Positions 21,101 through 27,779 are shown, counted from the first letter of the stretch. The stretch is 64,000 bases of DNA from Nematostella vectensis (GCF_932526225.1 NC_064045.1:5283498-5347497); one strand, 5' to 3'. The notes: a model not told the origin generated them from the sequence alone. Program-made: numbers and translations.

Positions 21101-21839
21101 CCTGAATTCTGGGAAAGAGAGGAGAGAGAAAGAATGAGTATAGCGTCCCTAATGCTGAGTGTAGTGTTCATCGTGATGCGTGCAGGGTACACCGTGATGC
21201 GTGCAGAGTGCATCGTGATGCGTGCAGCCTGAGTGTAATCGAACCACTTCAAGCACTCATCGGTCTGCTTGTAGCGTGCATCGTTATGCGTGTAGCATGC
21301 ATCGTAATAAGTGTAGGTTGCATCGTGCAGAGTAATGCGTGTATTATTTGGCGTGTAGCATGCCTCGGGATATGCGTAGCGTGCATTCTGCTGCGTTAAG
21401 CGTGAATTGAGATGTGCTTAGCGTGCATCATGTTGCTTGTTTCATGAATCGTACCACGTCTAGCGTGCATGCTAAAGGTGAATCGTTATGAAAATTGCTT
21501 GCATCATGGTGCGTGTAGGGTGCACCGGGCTTGGTGAATGGAGGTGCGGTTAAGTGCAGCATGTTGCGTGCAGCGTGAGTCGTGTTGTCAGTATAATATG
21601 AGTGTCATATGGGTGCATCATGGTGCTTGTAACGTGCATCGTATTATATGTAATGTGCACCGTGTTGCGAGGAATGTGTTGCTTGTTGCGTGCAATTTAT
21701 TGCATGTTGCGTGCATGTCTCACCTCATCCACGGTAAGCACGATCTTGATAAACACAAACTCGCCGTTATCCATTCCAAGCTCTGCCGCGAAAAATGCGA
21801 ACTCACGTGCAAGCATGTATGAAGTGACGAAGATGATCA
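9039..21839 (-). CDS. Natriuretic-peptide-receptor-like guanylate cyclase (right gene), 5' end not seen
   Basis: Single-pass receptor that makes cGMP. Twenty-one exons joined in frame give 879 residues plus stop: partial ANF-receptor ligand domain (residues 1-258, at least seven NxS/T sites, juxtamembrane Cys pair in [12 protein letters not shown]), one membrane segment (about 262-282), kinase-homology domain (about 310-603), coiled-coil linker (604-650), cyclase (651-840) and a short tail ending VKLL. The pseudokinase keeps VAIK but has HGRL for HRD and DYG for DFG, as usual for the family. The cyclase has both metal Asp ([13 protein letters not shown]), the Glu/Cys pair that selects GTP ([15 protein letters not shown]) and NTASR, so it looks active. 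About 150-200 N-terminal residues with the signal peptide are missing, because the tRNA array begins about 60 bp upstream of the first visible exon. Confidence 0.95.
9171..9658 (-). other. Last intron of right gene
   Basis: 488-bp intron. Holds MITE family D copy 1 (9372-9495). A + strand frame with a hydrophobic stretch at 9186-9509 runs through the MITE and is not taken as a gene. Confidence 0.6.
9372..9495. mobile_element. MITE family D, copy 1
   Basis: 124-bp foldback element. Left GGGCGGTTTCCTAAAAAGCA then GTGCTAACCCAGGGATAAAT; right, as reverse complement, GGGCCGAGTTCCTAAAGCAC then CGCTAACCCAGAGATGAAT. The arms make up most of the element. A related element lies at 20279-20416. Confidence 0.8.
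9659..9750 (-). CDS. Right cyclase gene, exon 20
   Basis: Encodes [20 protein letters not shown] and ends KVFLK. 92 nt, as in the left gene. Acceptor TTGAAG, donor GTGAGT. Confidence 0.93.
10039..10137 (-). CDS. Right cyclase gene, exon 19
   Basis: Encodes [20 protein letters not shown] then [13 protein letters not shown]: guanine-binding Cys and the catalytic Asn and Arg. 99 nt as in the left gene. Acceptor TTCACAG, donor GTACAG. Confidence 0.95.
10200..10326. mobile_element. MITE family B, shorter relative
   Basis: Shares GGCGACGGCATCAAGAACGG and the end GAGACC (as reverse complement) with the element at 4973-5179, plus a TTTCACGTTTTACGCGCGCC block. Inverted ends are diverged. In the intron between exons 18 and 19. 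Confidence 0.55.
10402..10576 (-). CDS. Right cyclase gene, exon 18
   Basis: Encodes [20 protein letters not shown] and onward to GIHS. Holds the second metal Asp and the guanine-selecting Glu. One codon shorter than the left gene's exon. Acceptor ATCAG, donor GTATGG. Confidence 0.95.
10702..10845. repeat. Microsatellite (ATTATG)n with TGTCGT and ACTGTT runs
   Basis: About 100 bp of ATTATG hexamers with rare changes, then short TGTCGT, TTACTG and TTATTG runs, in the intron between exons 17 and 18. Confidence 0.95.
10956..11024 (-). CDS. Right cyclase gene, exon 17
   Basis: Encodes [20 protein letters not shown] then VYK. 69 nt, as in the left gene. Acceptor TTTCAG, donor GTAAAG. Confidence 0.95.
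11025..13018 (-). other. Largest visible intron of right gene, nothing recognised
   Basis: 2-kb AT-rich intron. A GCAAG-rich stretch occurs at 11150-11215. Short frames near 12290-12480 and 12635-12840 have no recognisable domain and are not called. Confidence 0.6.
13019..13142 (-). CDS. Right cyclase gene, exon 16
   Basis: Start of the cyclase core: [20 protein letters not shown] then [23 protein letters not shown] carries the first metal-binding Asp. Acceptor TTTTAG, donor GTGATG. Confidence 0.95.
13224..13364 (-). CDS. Right cyclase gene, exon 15 (coiled-coil linker)
   Basis: Encodes [20 protein letters not shown] then [20 protein letters not shown] and NRMLP. This is the dimerisation helix between the kinase-homology and cyclase domains. 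Acceptor TTGCAG, donor GTAAGT. Confidence 0.95.
13408..13529. repeat. Two ATC/GTC microsatellite tracts
   Basis: (ATC)n at 13408-13428 and a CATCAT to CGTCGT tract at 13495-13529, with imperfect ATC-rich sequence between, in the intron between exons 14 and 15. Confidence 0.9.
13753..13939 (-). CDS. Right cyclase gene, exon 14
   Basis: End of the kinase-homology domain: [20 protein letters not shown] and [23 protein letters not shown]-x-E-x-P-x-x-R-P is the conserved C-lobe motif. Acceptor TTATAG, donor GTAAGC. Confidence 0.95.
14104..14440. repeat. Compound minisatellite copying the end of exon 13
   Basis: About seven copies of the exon 13 3' edge, spaced 36-37 or 54-57 bp. The long type also copies the GPFDLS-coding part. 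Six copies keep a GT splice donor after CTTCAG (- strand); one has lost it. Reading past the first donor (14390) meets a stop codon before the next, so only the first donor gives the full protein. Confidence 0.85.
14391..14541 (-). CDS. Right cyclase gene, exon 13
   Basis: Kinase-homology domain: [20 protein letters not shown] then [23 protein letters not shown] and D-V-Y-S-F-G are conserved. The 3' edge is embedded in the minisatellite at 14104-14440. Acceptor GTAAG, donor GTGAGA. Confidence 0.92.
14781..14998. mobile_element. MITE family A, copy 2, right end damaged
   Basis: Starts GACTTGCGCTAAGAGATCAC and matches 2301-2552 closely for about 150 bp (GTGGCAAACTAGCGCGCGCT, TTTTAGCGGCAAAATAA). 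The right inverted end is lost or rearranged. Ends about 16 bp from the donor of exon 12. Confidence 0.75.
15014..15205 (-). CDS. Right cyclase gene, exon 12
   Basis: Kinase-homology catalytic-loop region: [20 protein letters not shown] then [24 protein letters not shown] replaces the catalytic HRD and DYG replaces DFG, so no phosphotransfer is expected. Acceptor AACAG; donor GTCACA is weak, chosen because the next exon then reads [10 protein letters not shown] in frame. Confidence 0.9.
15169..15500. repeat. Degenerate tandem repeat of about 83 bp copying the exon 12 edge
   Basis: The exon 12 acceptor region (AATCTCTGTACTATGTAGGT on the + strand) recurs in decayed form near 15253, 15336 (AATCTATGTACTTTGAAGGT) and 15419, spaced about 83 bp. 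It fills much of the intron between exons 11 and 12; otherwise nothing is recognised there. Confidence 0.6.
15739..15810 (-). CDS. Right cyclase gene, exon 11
   Basis: Encodes [20 protein letters not shown] then DIVK, a helix of the kinase-homology C-lobe. Acceptor TTTCAG, donor GTGACA. Confidence 0.92.
16067..16171 (-). CDS. Right cyclase gene, exon 10
   Basis: Encodes [20 protein letters not shown] then [15 protein letters not shown]. Typical kinase-homology hinge (H-x-N-L, Y-C-P-K-G-S-L). Acceptor TTTTAG, donor GTGAGT. Confidence 0.95.
16352..16429 (-). CDS. Right cyclase gene, exon 9
   Basis: Encodes [20 protein letters not shown] then KYEMKL. VAIK is the ATP-site lysine motif, retained in this pseudokinase. 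Acceptor TTTTAG, donor GTGAGT. Confidence 0.94.
16530..16608 (-). pseudogene. Decayed duplicate of exon 8
   Basis: On the - strand, 43 bp after exon 8, GACAGTTTTAATAATATCAA then CCAGCG repeats the middle of exon 8 with two changes, and about 50 bp further a good donor (ATAAG|GTGAGT) follows. All three frames are closed and no acceptor is seen. It looks like a tandem exon duplicate that died. Confidence 0.55.
16652..16726 (-). CDS. Right cyclase gene, exon 8
   Basis: Encodes [20 protein letters not shown] then VGIYK, start of the kinase-homology N-lobe. No clear Gly-rich loop. Acceptor TTTCAG, donor GTATGT. Confidence 0.9.
16727..17159 (-). other. Intron of right gene, nothing recognised
   Basis: 433-bp intron between exons 7 and 8; I see no gene, repeat or element in it. 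Confidence 0.6.
17160..17259 (-). CDS. Right cyclase gene, exon 7 (juxtamembrane)
   Basis: Encodes [20 protein letters not shown] then [13 protein letters not shown]. The W-R-V-x-x-x-D-V stretch after the membrane segment is typical of natriuretic-peptide receptors. Acceptor TTTTAG; the donor is GTCGGT, rather weak. Confidence 0.92.
17511..17864. mobile_element. MITE family E
   Basis: 354-bp element with inverted ends: AGGCCCGTAGCCAGG at the left and the complement of AGGCCCGTATCCAGGG at the right, with G-rich stretches just inside. No coding part. Accounts for most of the intron between exons 6 and 7 (17260-18063). Confidence 0.75.
18064..18139 (-). CDS. Right cyclase gene, exon 6 (membrane segment)
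   Basis: Encodes [20 protein letters not shown] then GVIYR, the single membrane-spanning helix followed by a basic stop-transfer residue. Acceptor TCTCAG, donor GTCAGT. Confidence 0.94.
18289..18634. mobile_element. MITE family C, full copy
   Basis: About 346 bp. Left end CCAAGTATTCGTTTTCATTT then GAAAACACAATC; right end, as reverse complement, CCAACTTATACGTTTGCTTT then TGAAAACGCAACC. An inner motif GTCCACACGAAAACGC (reverse complement) is shared with the partial copy at 6608. No transposase. In the intron between exons 5 and 6. Confidence 0.78.
18767..18949 (-). CDS. Right cyclase gene, exon 5
   Basis: End of the extracellular domain: [20 protein letters not shown], then [20 protein letters not shown] and QLC. 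The W-x-x-G-x-x-P-x-D-V-P-x-C block with two Cys near the membrane is a signature of this receptor family. Two NxS sites. Acceptor TAACAG, donor GTATGT. Confidence 0.95.
19095..19175 (-). CDS. Right cyclase gene, exon 4
   Basis: Encodes [20 protein letters not shown] then VDFKEK: the ANF-receptor segment with G-D-x-E and a glycosylation site NFT. Acceptor TTGAAG, donor GTATAT; frame is continuous with both neighbours. Confidence 0.88.
19283..19546. mobile_element. Foldback element with a duplicated right arm
   Basis: Left GACAAGCTATAAAACAACAC then AAAAAGTATGTTGTACG; the right side repeats this in reverse complement. The right arm carries two 55-bp direct repeats (19438-19492 and from 19493) that both hold TTTATAGCTTGTCAATATCT. 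Lies in the intron between exons 3 and 4. Confidence 0.7.
19781..19916 (-). CDS. Right cyclase gene, exon 3
   Basis: Encodes [20 protein letters not shown] then [21 protein letters not shown]-x-x-L-H-D-A-V-L-x-Y-A is the conserved ANF-receptor helix. One glycosylation site NKT. Acceptor GTCAG, donor GTGAGT. Confidence 0.95.
20279..20416. mobile_element. MITE family D, copy 2
   Basis: 138-bp foldback element: left GGGGCCGGTTCCTTAAAGGC then TGGATAAAGTTATCC; right, as reverse complement, GGGGCCGGTTCCTAGAAGGC then CAGATAAGAGTTATC. Ends resemble the element at 9372-9495. In the intron between exons 2 and 3. Confidence 0.82.
20482..20739 (-). CDS. Right cyclase gene, exon 2
   Basis: 86 codons of the ligand-binding domain, beginning [20 protein letters not shown] and ending [11 protein letters not shown]. 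Three glycosylation sites (NET, NNT, NVS). Joins the exons on each side in frame. Acceptor TTACAG, donor GTAAGC. Confidence 0.93.
20740..21723 (-). other. Intron 1-2 of right gene
   Basis: 984-bp intron. More than half is a degenerate GCGTGCATCGTG minisatellite (21168-21715) that begins just downstream of the exon 1 donor; the rest shows nothing. Confidence 0.65.
21168..21715. repeat. Degenerate minisatellite, GCGTGCATCGTGATGC type
   Basis: About 550 bp of imperfect short units built on GTGATGCGTGCAG and GTAGCGTGCATCGT. Units vary in length and sequence, so the array is old. It reaches the donor of exon 1. Confidence 0.8.
21724..21839 (-). CDS. Right cyclase gene, first visible exon (exon 1)
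   Basis: Encodes [20 protein letters not shown] then [18 protein letters not shown], the ANF-receptor segment that ends the first lobe (A-x-x-L-G-M-x-N-G-E-F-V-F). It starts with two bases of a split codon after a good acceptor (pyrimidine-rich then TTTCAG at 21845-21840), so at least one exon must precede it. None is found in the 60 bp before the tRNA array or in the array itself. Confidence 0.93.
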
Positions 21840-21954
21840 CTGAAATAGACGTCATATCAAAATAGATGAAGAGTTGAAGCAAGCAGAAGCTAAAAGCAAG
21901 AGATACAAGAGTTTGCCCATCTATCAGCCTTATTTAAAAGACATATAAACGAGC

Positions 21955-22027
21955 CCCCGGTTAGCTTAGATGGTAGAACATCAGACTTTTAATCTGAGGG
22001 TCAAGGGTTCGAGCCCCATATCGGGCG
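21955..22027 (+). tRNA. tRNA-Lys(UUU) 1, degenerate edge copy
   Basis: First gene of the array. Changes G1C, C13T, G24A and T50A weaken the acceptor, D and T stems. Probably inactive. Confidence 0.7.
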
Positions 22028-22101
22028 ACTTATTTTGCTCTTTTTAACAGAAAACAGTTTGCACATTTCTCGACCTTTTTTGGTAAGACATGTCTACTAG
22101 C

Positions 22102-22174
22102 GCCCGATTAGCTCAGATGGTAGAGCATCAGACTTTTAATCTGAGGGTCATGGGTTCAAGCCCCATATCGGGCG
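22102..22174 (+). tRNA. tRNA-Lys(UUU) 2
   Basis: G6A (makes A6-U67 pair) and G57A. Structure intact. Long spacer follows. Confidence 0.9.
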
Positions 22175-22543
22175 ACTTATTTTTTTCTTTTTAACAGAAA
22201 AGTTTGCCCATCTCTCGACCTCTCTAACACATTACCATCAATTATTCTCGCGCTGTATTGAAAGTACTCGTCTTTTAGAGCACGCAAAGCTTGGTATAGC
22301 ATTATTTAACTAAAAATCAAAACATTTTAGCTGGAAAAGTCTAGGAATGATATATGAAATAAAATTTGAATTAATCGCTAAGGGGAATTGTCCTGACATG
22401 TTGACGCATTGACGACTGATTGATAACTGATTGTTTGTGAGCCCGTGGGTGGGAGGAGCTTTCGCTTTTATAGCGGAACCTCGTGTTCAACAGAAAACAG
22501 TTTGCTCATCTCTCGACCTTATTTGTAAGATATTACAACAAGC

Positions 22544-22616
22544 GCCAGGTTAGCTCAGACGGTAGAGCATCAGACTTTTAATCTGAGGGTCATGGGTTCG
22601 AGCCCCATATCGGGCG
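22544..22616 (+). tRNA. tRNA-Lys(UUU) 3
   Basis: C4A gives an A4-G69 mismatch; T17C in the D loop. Short spacer follows. Confidence 0.85.
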
Positions 22617-22690
22617 ACTTACTTTGCTCTTCTTAACAGAAAATAGTTTGCACATTTCTCGACCTTTTTTGGTAAGACATGTCTTCGAGC

Positions 22691-22763
22691 GCCCGGTTAG
22701 CTAAGATGGTAGAGCATCAGACTTTTAATCACAGGTTCATGGGTTCGAGCCCCATATCGGGCG
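22691..22763 (+). tRNA. tRNA-Lys(UUU) 4, probable pseudogene
   Basis: C13A, T41A, G42C and G46T break the D stem and anticodon stem. Long spacer follows. Confidence 0.65.
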
Positions 22764-23135
22764 ACTTATTTTTCTCTTTTTAACAGAAAAGTTTGCCCAT
22801 CTCTCGACCTCTCTAACACATTAGCATCAATTATTCTCGCAATGTATTGAAAATGCTCGTCTTTTAGAGCACGCACAGCTGGGTATAGCATTATTTAATT
22901 ATAAATCAGAACATTTCAGCAGCTGGAAAAGTCTAGGAATGATATATGAAATGAAATTTGAATTAATCGCTAAGGGGAATTGTCCTGACATGTTGACGCA
23001 TTGACGACTGATTGATAACTGATTGTTCGTGAGCCCGTGGGTGGGAGGAGCTTTCGCTTTTATAGCGGAACCTCGTGTTCAACAGAAAACAGTTTGCTCA
23101 TCTCTCGACCTTATTTGTAAGATATTACAACAAGC

Positions 23136-23208
23136 GCCCGGTTAGCTCAGATGGTAGAGCATCAGACTTTTAATCTGAGGGTCATGGGTTCGAGCCCCAT
23201 ATCGGGCG
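23136..23208 (+). tRNA. tRNA-Lys(UUU) 5
   Basis: Array consensus. Short spacer follows. Confidence 0.96.
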
Positions 23209-23282
23209 ACTTACTTTGCTCTTTTTAACAGAAAATAGTTTGCACATTTCTCGACCTTTTTTGGTAAGACATGTCTACGAGC

Positions 23283-23355
23283 GCCAGGTTAGCTCAGATG
23301 GTAGAGCATCAGACTTTTAATCTGAGGGTCATGGGTTCGAGCCCCATATCGGGCG
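23283..23355 (+). tRNA. tRNA-Lys(UUU) 6
   Basis: C4A mismatch with G69; otherwise consensus. Long spacer follows. Confidence 0.88.
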
Positions 23356-23724
23356 ACTTATTTTTCTCTTTTTAACAGAAACGTTTGCCCATCTCTCGAC
23401 CTCTCTAACACATTAGCATCAATTATTTTCGCGCCGTATTGAAAATGCTCGTCTTTTAGAGAACGCACAGCTGGGTATAGCATTATTTAAATATAAATCA
23501 GAACATTTTAGCTGGAAAAGTCTAGGAATGATATATGAAATGAAATTTGAATTAATCGCTAAAGGGAATTGTCCTGGCGTGATGACGCATTGACGACTGA
23601 TTGATAACAGATTGTTCGTGAGCCCGTGGATGGGAGGAGCTTTCGCTTTTCTAGCGGAACCTCGTGTTCAACAGAAAACAGTTTGCTCATCTCTCGACCT
23701 TATTTGTAAGATATTACAACAAGC

Positions 23725-23797
23725 GCCCGGTTAGCTCAGATGGTAGAGCATCCGACTTTTAATCTGAGGGTCATGGGATCGAGCCCCATATCGGGCT
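23725..23797 (+). tRNA. tRNA-Lys(UUU) 7, doubtful
   Basis: A29C (anticodon stem mismatch), T54A (box B) and G73T. Short spacer follows. Confidence 0.75.
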
Positions 23798-23871
23798 ACT
23801 TACTTTGCTCTTTTTAACAGAAAATAGTTTGCACATTTCTCAACCTTTTTTGGTAAGACATGTCTACTAGC

Positions 23872-23944
23872 GCCCGGTTAGCTCAGATGGTAGAGCATCA
23901 GACTTTTAATCTGAGGGTCATGGGTTCGAGCCCCATATCGGGCG
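23872..23944 (+). tRNA. tRNA-Lys(UUU) 8
   Basis: Array consensus. Long spacer follows. Confidence 0.96.
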
Positions 23945-24316
23945 ACTTATTTTTCTCTTTTTAACAGAAAAGTTTGCCCATCTCTCGACCTCTCTAACAC
24001 ATTAGCATCAATTATTCCCGCGCTGTATTGAAACTGCTCGTCTTTTAGAGCACGCAAAGCTTGGTATAGCATTATTTAACTATAAATCAGAACATTTCAG
24101 CAGCTGGAAAAGTCTAGGAATGATATATGAAATGAAATTTGAATTAATCGCTAAGGGGAATTGTCCTGACATGTTGACGCATTGACGACTGATTGATAAC
24201 TGATTGTTCGTGAGCCCGTGGGTGGGAGGAGCTTTCGCTTTTATAGCGGAACCTCGTGTTCAACAGAAAACAGTTTGCTCATCTCTCGACCTTATTTGTA
24301 AGATATTACAACAAGC

Positions 24317-24389
24317 GCCCGGTTAGCTCAGATGGTAGAGCATCAGACTTTTAATCTGAGGGTCATGGGTTCGAGCCCCATATCGGGCG
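24317..24389 (+). tRNA. tRNA-Lys(UUU) 9
   Basis: Array consensus. Short spacer follows. Confidence 0.96.
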
Positions 24390-24463
24390 ACTTACTTTGC
24401 TCTTTTTAACAGAAAATAGTTTGCACATTTCTCGACCTTTTTTGGTAAGACATGTCTACGAGC
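24390..24463 (+). terminator. Example of the short spacer (74 bp) with Pol III terminator
   Basis: After the gene: ACTTACTTTGCTC then TTTTT at +14 to +18, next AACAGAAAATAGTTTGCACA, TTTCTCGACC and a T6 run, then the 5' flank of the next gene (AAGACATGTCTACGAGC). Confidence 0.8.
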
Positions 24464-24536
24464 GCCCGGTTAGCTCAGATGGTAGAGCATCAGACTTTTA
24501 ATCTGAGGGTCATGGGTTCGAGCCCCATATCGGGCG
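24464..24536 (+). tRNA. tRNA-Lys(UUU) 10
   Basis: Array consensus. Long spacer follows. Confidence 0.96.
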
Positions 24537-24905
24537 ACTTATTTTTCTCTTTTTAACAGAAAAGTTTGCCCATCTCTCGACCTCTCTAACACATTAGCAT
24601 CAATTATTCTCGCAATGTATTGAAAATGCTCGTCTTTTAGAGCACGCAAAGCTTGGTATAGCATTATTTAACTATAAATCAGAACATTTTAGCTGGAAAA
24701 GTCTAGGAATGATATATGAAATGAAATTTGAATTAATCGCTAAAGGGAATTGTCCTGGCGTGATGACGCATTGACGACTGATTGATAACTGATTGTTCGT
24801 GAGCCCGTGGATGGGAGGAGCTTTCGCTTTTATAGCGGAACCTCGTGTTCAACAGAAAACAGTTTGCTCATCTCTCGACCTTATTTGTAAGATATTACAA
24901 CGAGC
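24537..24905 (+). terminator. Example of the long spacer (369 bp) with two terminators
   Basis: After the gene: ACTTATTTTTCTCTTTTTAA, two T5 runs at +6 and +13. The spacer equals a short spacer with about 295 extra bp, bounded by two copies of a roughly 30-bp motif (AACAGAAAA..GTTTGC.CATC then TCTCGACCT). No gene was recognised in the extra segment, although it is as well conserved as the tRNA genes. Confidence 0.75.
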
Positions 24906-24978
24906 GCCCGGTTAGCTCAGATGGTAGAGCATCAGACTTTTAATCTGAGGGTCATGGGTTCGAGCCCCATATCGGGCG
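24906..24978 (+). tRNA. tRNA-Lys(UUU) 11
   Basis: Array consensus. Short spacer follows. Confidence 0.96.
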
Positions 24979-25052
24979 ACTTACTTTGCTCTTTTTAACA
25001 GAAAATAGTTTGCACATTTCTCGACCTTTTTTGGTAAGACATGTCTACTAGC

Positions 25053-25125
25053 GCCCGGTTAGCTCAGATGGTAGAGCATCAGACTTTTAATCTGAGGGTC
25101 ATGGGTTCTAGCCCCATATCGGGCG
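25053..25125 (+). tRNA. tRNA-Lys(UUU) 12
   Basis: G57T in the T loop weakens box B. Long spacer follows. Confidence 0.85.
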
Positions 25126-25497
25126 ACTTATTTTTCTCTTTTTAACAGAAAAGTTTGCCCATCTCTCGACCTCTCTAACACATTAGCATCAATTATTCCC
25201 GCGCTGTATTGAAACTGCTCGTCTTTTAGAGCACGCAAAGCTTGGTATAGCATTATTTAACTATAAATCAGAACATTTCAGCAGCTGGAAAAGTCTAGGA
25301 ATGATATATGAAATGAAATTTGAATTAATCGCTAAGGGGAATTGTCCTGACATGTTGACGCATTGACGACTGATTGATAACTGATTGTTCGTGAGCCCGT
25401 GGGTGGGAGGAGCTTTCGCTTTTATAGCGGAACCTCGTGTTCAACAGAAAACAGTTTGCTCATCTCTCGACCTTATTTGTAAGATATTACAACAAGC

Positions 25498-25570
25498 GCC
25501 CGGTTAGCTCAGATGGTAGAGCATCAGACTTTTAATCTGAGGGTCATGGGTTCGAGCCCCATATCGGGCG
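25498..25570 (+). tRNA. tRNA-Lys(UUU) 13
   Basis: Array consensus. Short spacer follows. Confidence 0.96.
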
Positions 25571-25644
25571 ACTTACTTTGCTCTTTTTAACAGAAAATAG
25601 TTTGCACATTTCTCGACCTTTTTTGGTAAGACATGTCTACGAGC

Positions 25645-25717
25645 GCCAGGTTAGCTCAGATGGTAGAGCATCAGACTTTTAATCTGAGGGTCATGGGTTC
25701 GAGCCCCATATCGGGCG
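25645..25717 (+). tRNA. tRNA-Lys(UUU) 14
   Basis: C4A mismatch with G69. Long spacer follows. Confidence 0.88.
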
Positions 25718-26086
25718 ACTTATTTTTCTCTTTTTAACAGAAACGTTTGCCCATCTCTCGACCTCTCTAACACATTAGCATCAATTATTCTCGCAATGTA
25801 TTGAAAATGCTCGTCTTTTAGAGCACGCAAAGCTTGGTATAGCATTATTTAACTATAAATCAGAACATTTTAGCTGGAAAAGTCTAGGAATGATATATGA
25901 AATGAAATTTGAATTAATCGCTAAAGGGAATTGTCCTGGCGTGATGACGCATTGACGACTGATTGATAACTGATTGTTCGTGAGCCCGTGGATGGGAGGA
26001 GCTTTCGCTTTTCTAGCGGAACCTCGTGTTCAACAGAAAACAGTTTGCTGATCTCTCGACCTTATTTGTAAGATATTACAACAAGC

Positions 26087-26159
26087 GCCCGGTTAGCTCA
26101 GATGGTAGAGCATCAGACTTTTAATCTGAGGGTCATGGGTTCGAGCCCCATATCGGGCT
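26087..26159 (+). tRNA. tRNA-Lys(UUU) 15
   Basis: Only G73T (discriminator base) differs. Short spacer follows. Confidence 0.88.
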
Positions 26160-26233
26160 ACTTACTTTGCTCTTTTTAACAGAAAATAGTTTGCACATTT
26201 CTCAACCTTTTTTGGTAAGACATGTCTACTAGC

Positions 26234-26306
26234 GCCCGGTTAGCTCAGATGGTAGAGCATCAGACTTTTGATCTGAGGGTCATGGGTTCGAGCCCCATAT
26301 CGGGCG
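26234..26306 (+). tRNA. tRNA-Lys(UUU) 16
   Basis: A37G next to the anticodon; otherwise consensus. Long spacer follows. Confidence 0.88.
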
Positions 26307-26675
26307 ACTTATTTTTCTCTTTTTAACAGAAAAGTTTGCCCATCTCTCGACCTCTCTAACACATTAGCATCAATTATTCCCGCGCTGTATTGAAACTGCT
26401 CGTCTTTTAGAGCACGCAAAGCTTGGTATAGCATTATTTAACTATAAAACAGAACATTTCAGCTGGAAAAGTCTAGGAATGATATATGAAATGAAATTTG
26501 AATTAATCGCTAAGGGGAATTGTCCTGACATGTTGACGCATTGACGACTGATTGATAACTGATTATTCTTGAGCCCGTGGGTGGGAGGAGCTTTCGCTTT
26601 TATAGCGGAACCTAGTGTTCAACAGAAAACAGTTTGCTCATCTCTCGACCTTATTTGTAAGATATTACAACAAGC

Positions 26676-26748
26676 GCCCGGTTAGCTCAGATGGTAGAGC
26701 ATCAGACTTTTAATCTGAGGGTCATGGGTTCGAGCCCCATATCGGGGT
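26676..26748 (+). tRNA. tRNA-Lys(UUU) 17, doubtful
   Basis: C72G breaks the first acceptor pair; G73T. Short spacer follows. Confidence 0.8.
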
Positions 26749-26822
26749 ACTTACTTTGCTCTTTTTAACAGAAAATAGTTTGCACATTTCTCGACCTTTT
26801 TTGGTAAGACATGTCTACGAGC

Positions 26823-26895
26823 GCCAGGTTAGCTCAGATGGTAGAGCATCAGACTTTTAATCTGAGGGTCATGGGTTCGAGCCCCATATCGGGCG
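26823..26895 (+). tRNA. tRNA-Lys(UUU) 18
   Basis: C4A mismatch with G69. Long spacer follows. Confidence 0.88.
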
Positions 26896-27264
26896 ACTTA
26901 TTTTTCTCTTTTTAACAGAAACGTTTGCCCATCTCTCGACCTCTCTAACACATTAGCATCAATTATTTTCGCGCCGTATTGAAAATGCTCGTCTTTTAGA
27001 GAACGCAAAGCTTGGTATAGCATTATTTAAATCTAAATCAAAACATTTTAGCTGGAAAAGTCTAGGAATGATATATGAAATGAAATTTGAATTAATCGCT
27101 AAGGGGAATTGTCCTGACATGTTGACGCATTCACGACTGATTGATAACTGATTATTCTTGAGCCCGTGGGTGGGAGGAGCTTTCGCTTTTATAGCGGAAC
27201 CTAGTGTTCAACAGAAAACAGTTTGCTCATCTCTCGACCTTATTTGTAAGATATTACAAGAAGC

Positions 27265-27337
27265 GCCAGGTTAGCTCAGATGGTAGAGCATCAGACTTTT
27301 AATCTGAGGGTCATGGGTTCGAGCCCCATATCGGGCG
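27265..27337 (+). tRNA. tRNA-Lys(UUU) 19
   Basis: C4A mismatch with G69. Long spacer follows. Confidence 0.88.
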
Positions 27338-27706
27338 ACTTATTTTTCTTTTTTTAACAGAAACGTTTGCCCATCTCTCGACCTCTCTAACACATTAGCA
27401 TCAATTATTCTCGCTCTGTATTGAAAATGCTCGTATTTTAGAGCACGCAAAGCTTGGTATAGCATTATTTAAATAAAAATCAGAACATTTTAGCTGGAAG
27501 AGTCTAGGAATGATATATGAAATGAAATTTGAATTAATCGCTAAAGGGAATTGTCCTGGCGTGATGACGCATTGACGACTGATTGATAACTGATTGTTCG
27601 TGAGCCCGTGGATGGGAGGAGCTTTCGCTTTTCTAGCGGAACCTCGTGTTCAACAGAAAACAGTTTGCTGATCTCTCGACCTTATTTGTAAGATATTACA
27701 ACAAGC

Positions 27707-27779
27707 GCCCGGTTAGCTCAGATGGTAGAGCATCAGACTTTTAATCTGAGGGTCATGGGTTCGAGCCCCATATCGTGGT
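27707..27779 (+). tRNA. tRNA-Lys(UUU) 20, doubtful
   Basis: G70T, C72G and G73T damage the acceptor stem. Short spacer follows. Confidence 0.75.

Larger units (their letters stand above)
23136..26675 (+). repeat. Higher-order repeat of 1181 bp
   Basis: Four-gene units (short, long, short, long) starting at 23136, 24317 and 25498. The third is followed by a unit 3 bp shorter. Copies share spacer variants such as CCTGGCGTGATGACGC and CAGCAGCTGG. Confidence 0.7.

Noticed and set aside
24690-24790. C/D-box snoRNA in the long spacer (AATGATA and several CTGA)
   Set aside because: The C-box match is poor and no terminal stem pairs the two ends; CTGA occurs by chance several times.
24537-24905. 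Spliced-leader, 5S or U6 RNA gene in the long spacer
   Set aside because: I found no match to conserved 5S or U6 segments and no leader-donor plus Sm-site arrangement.
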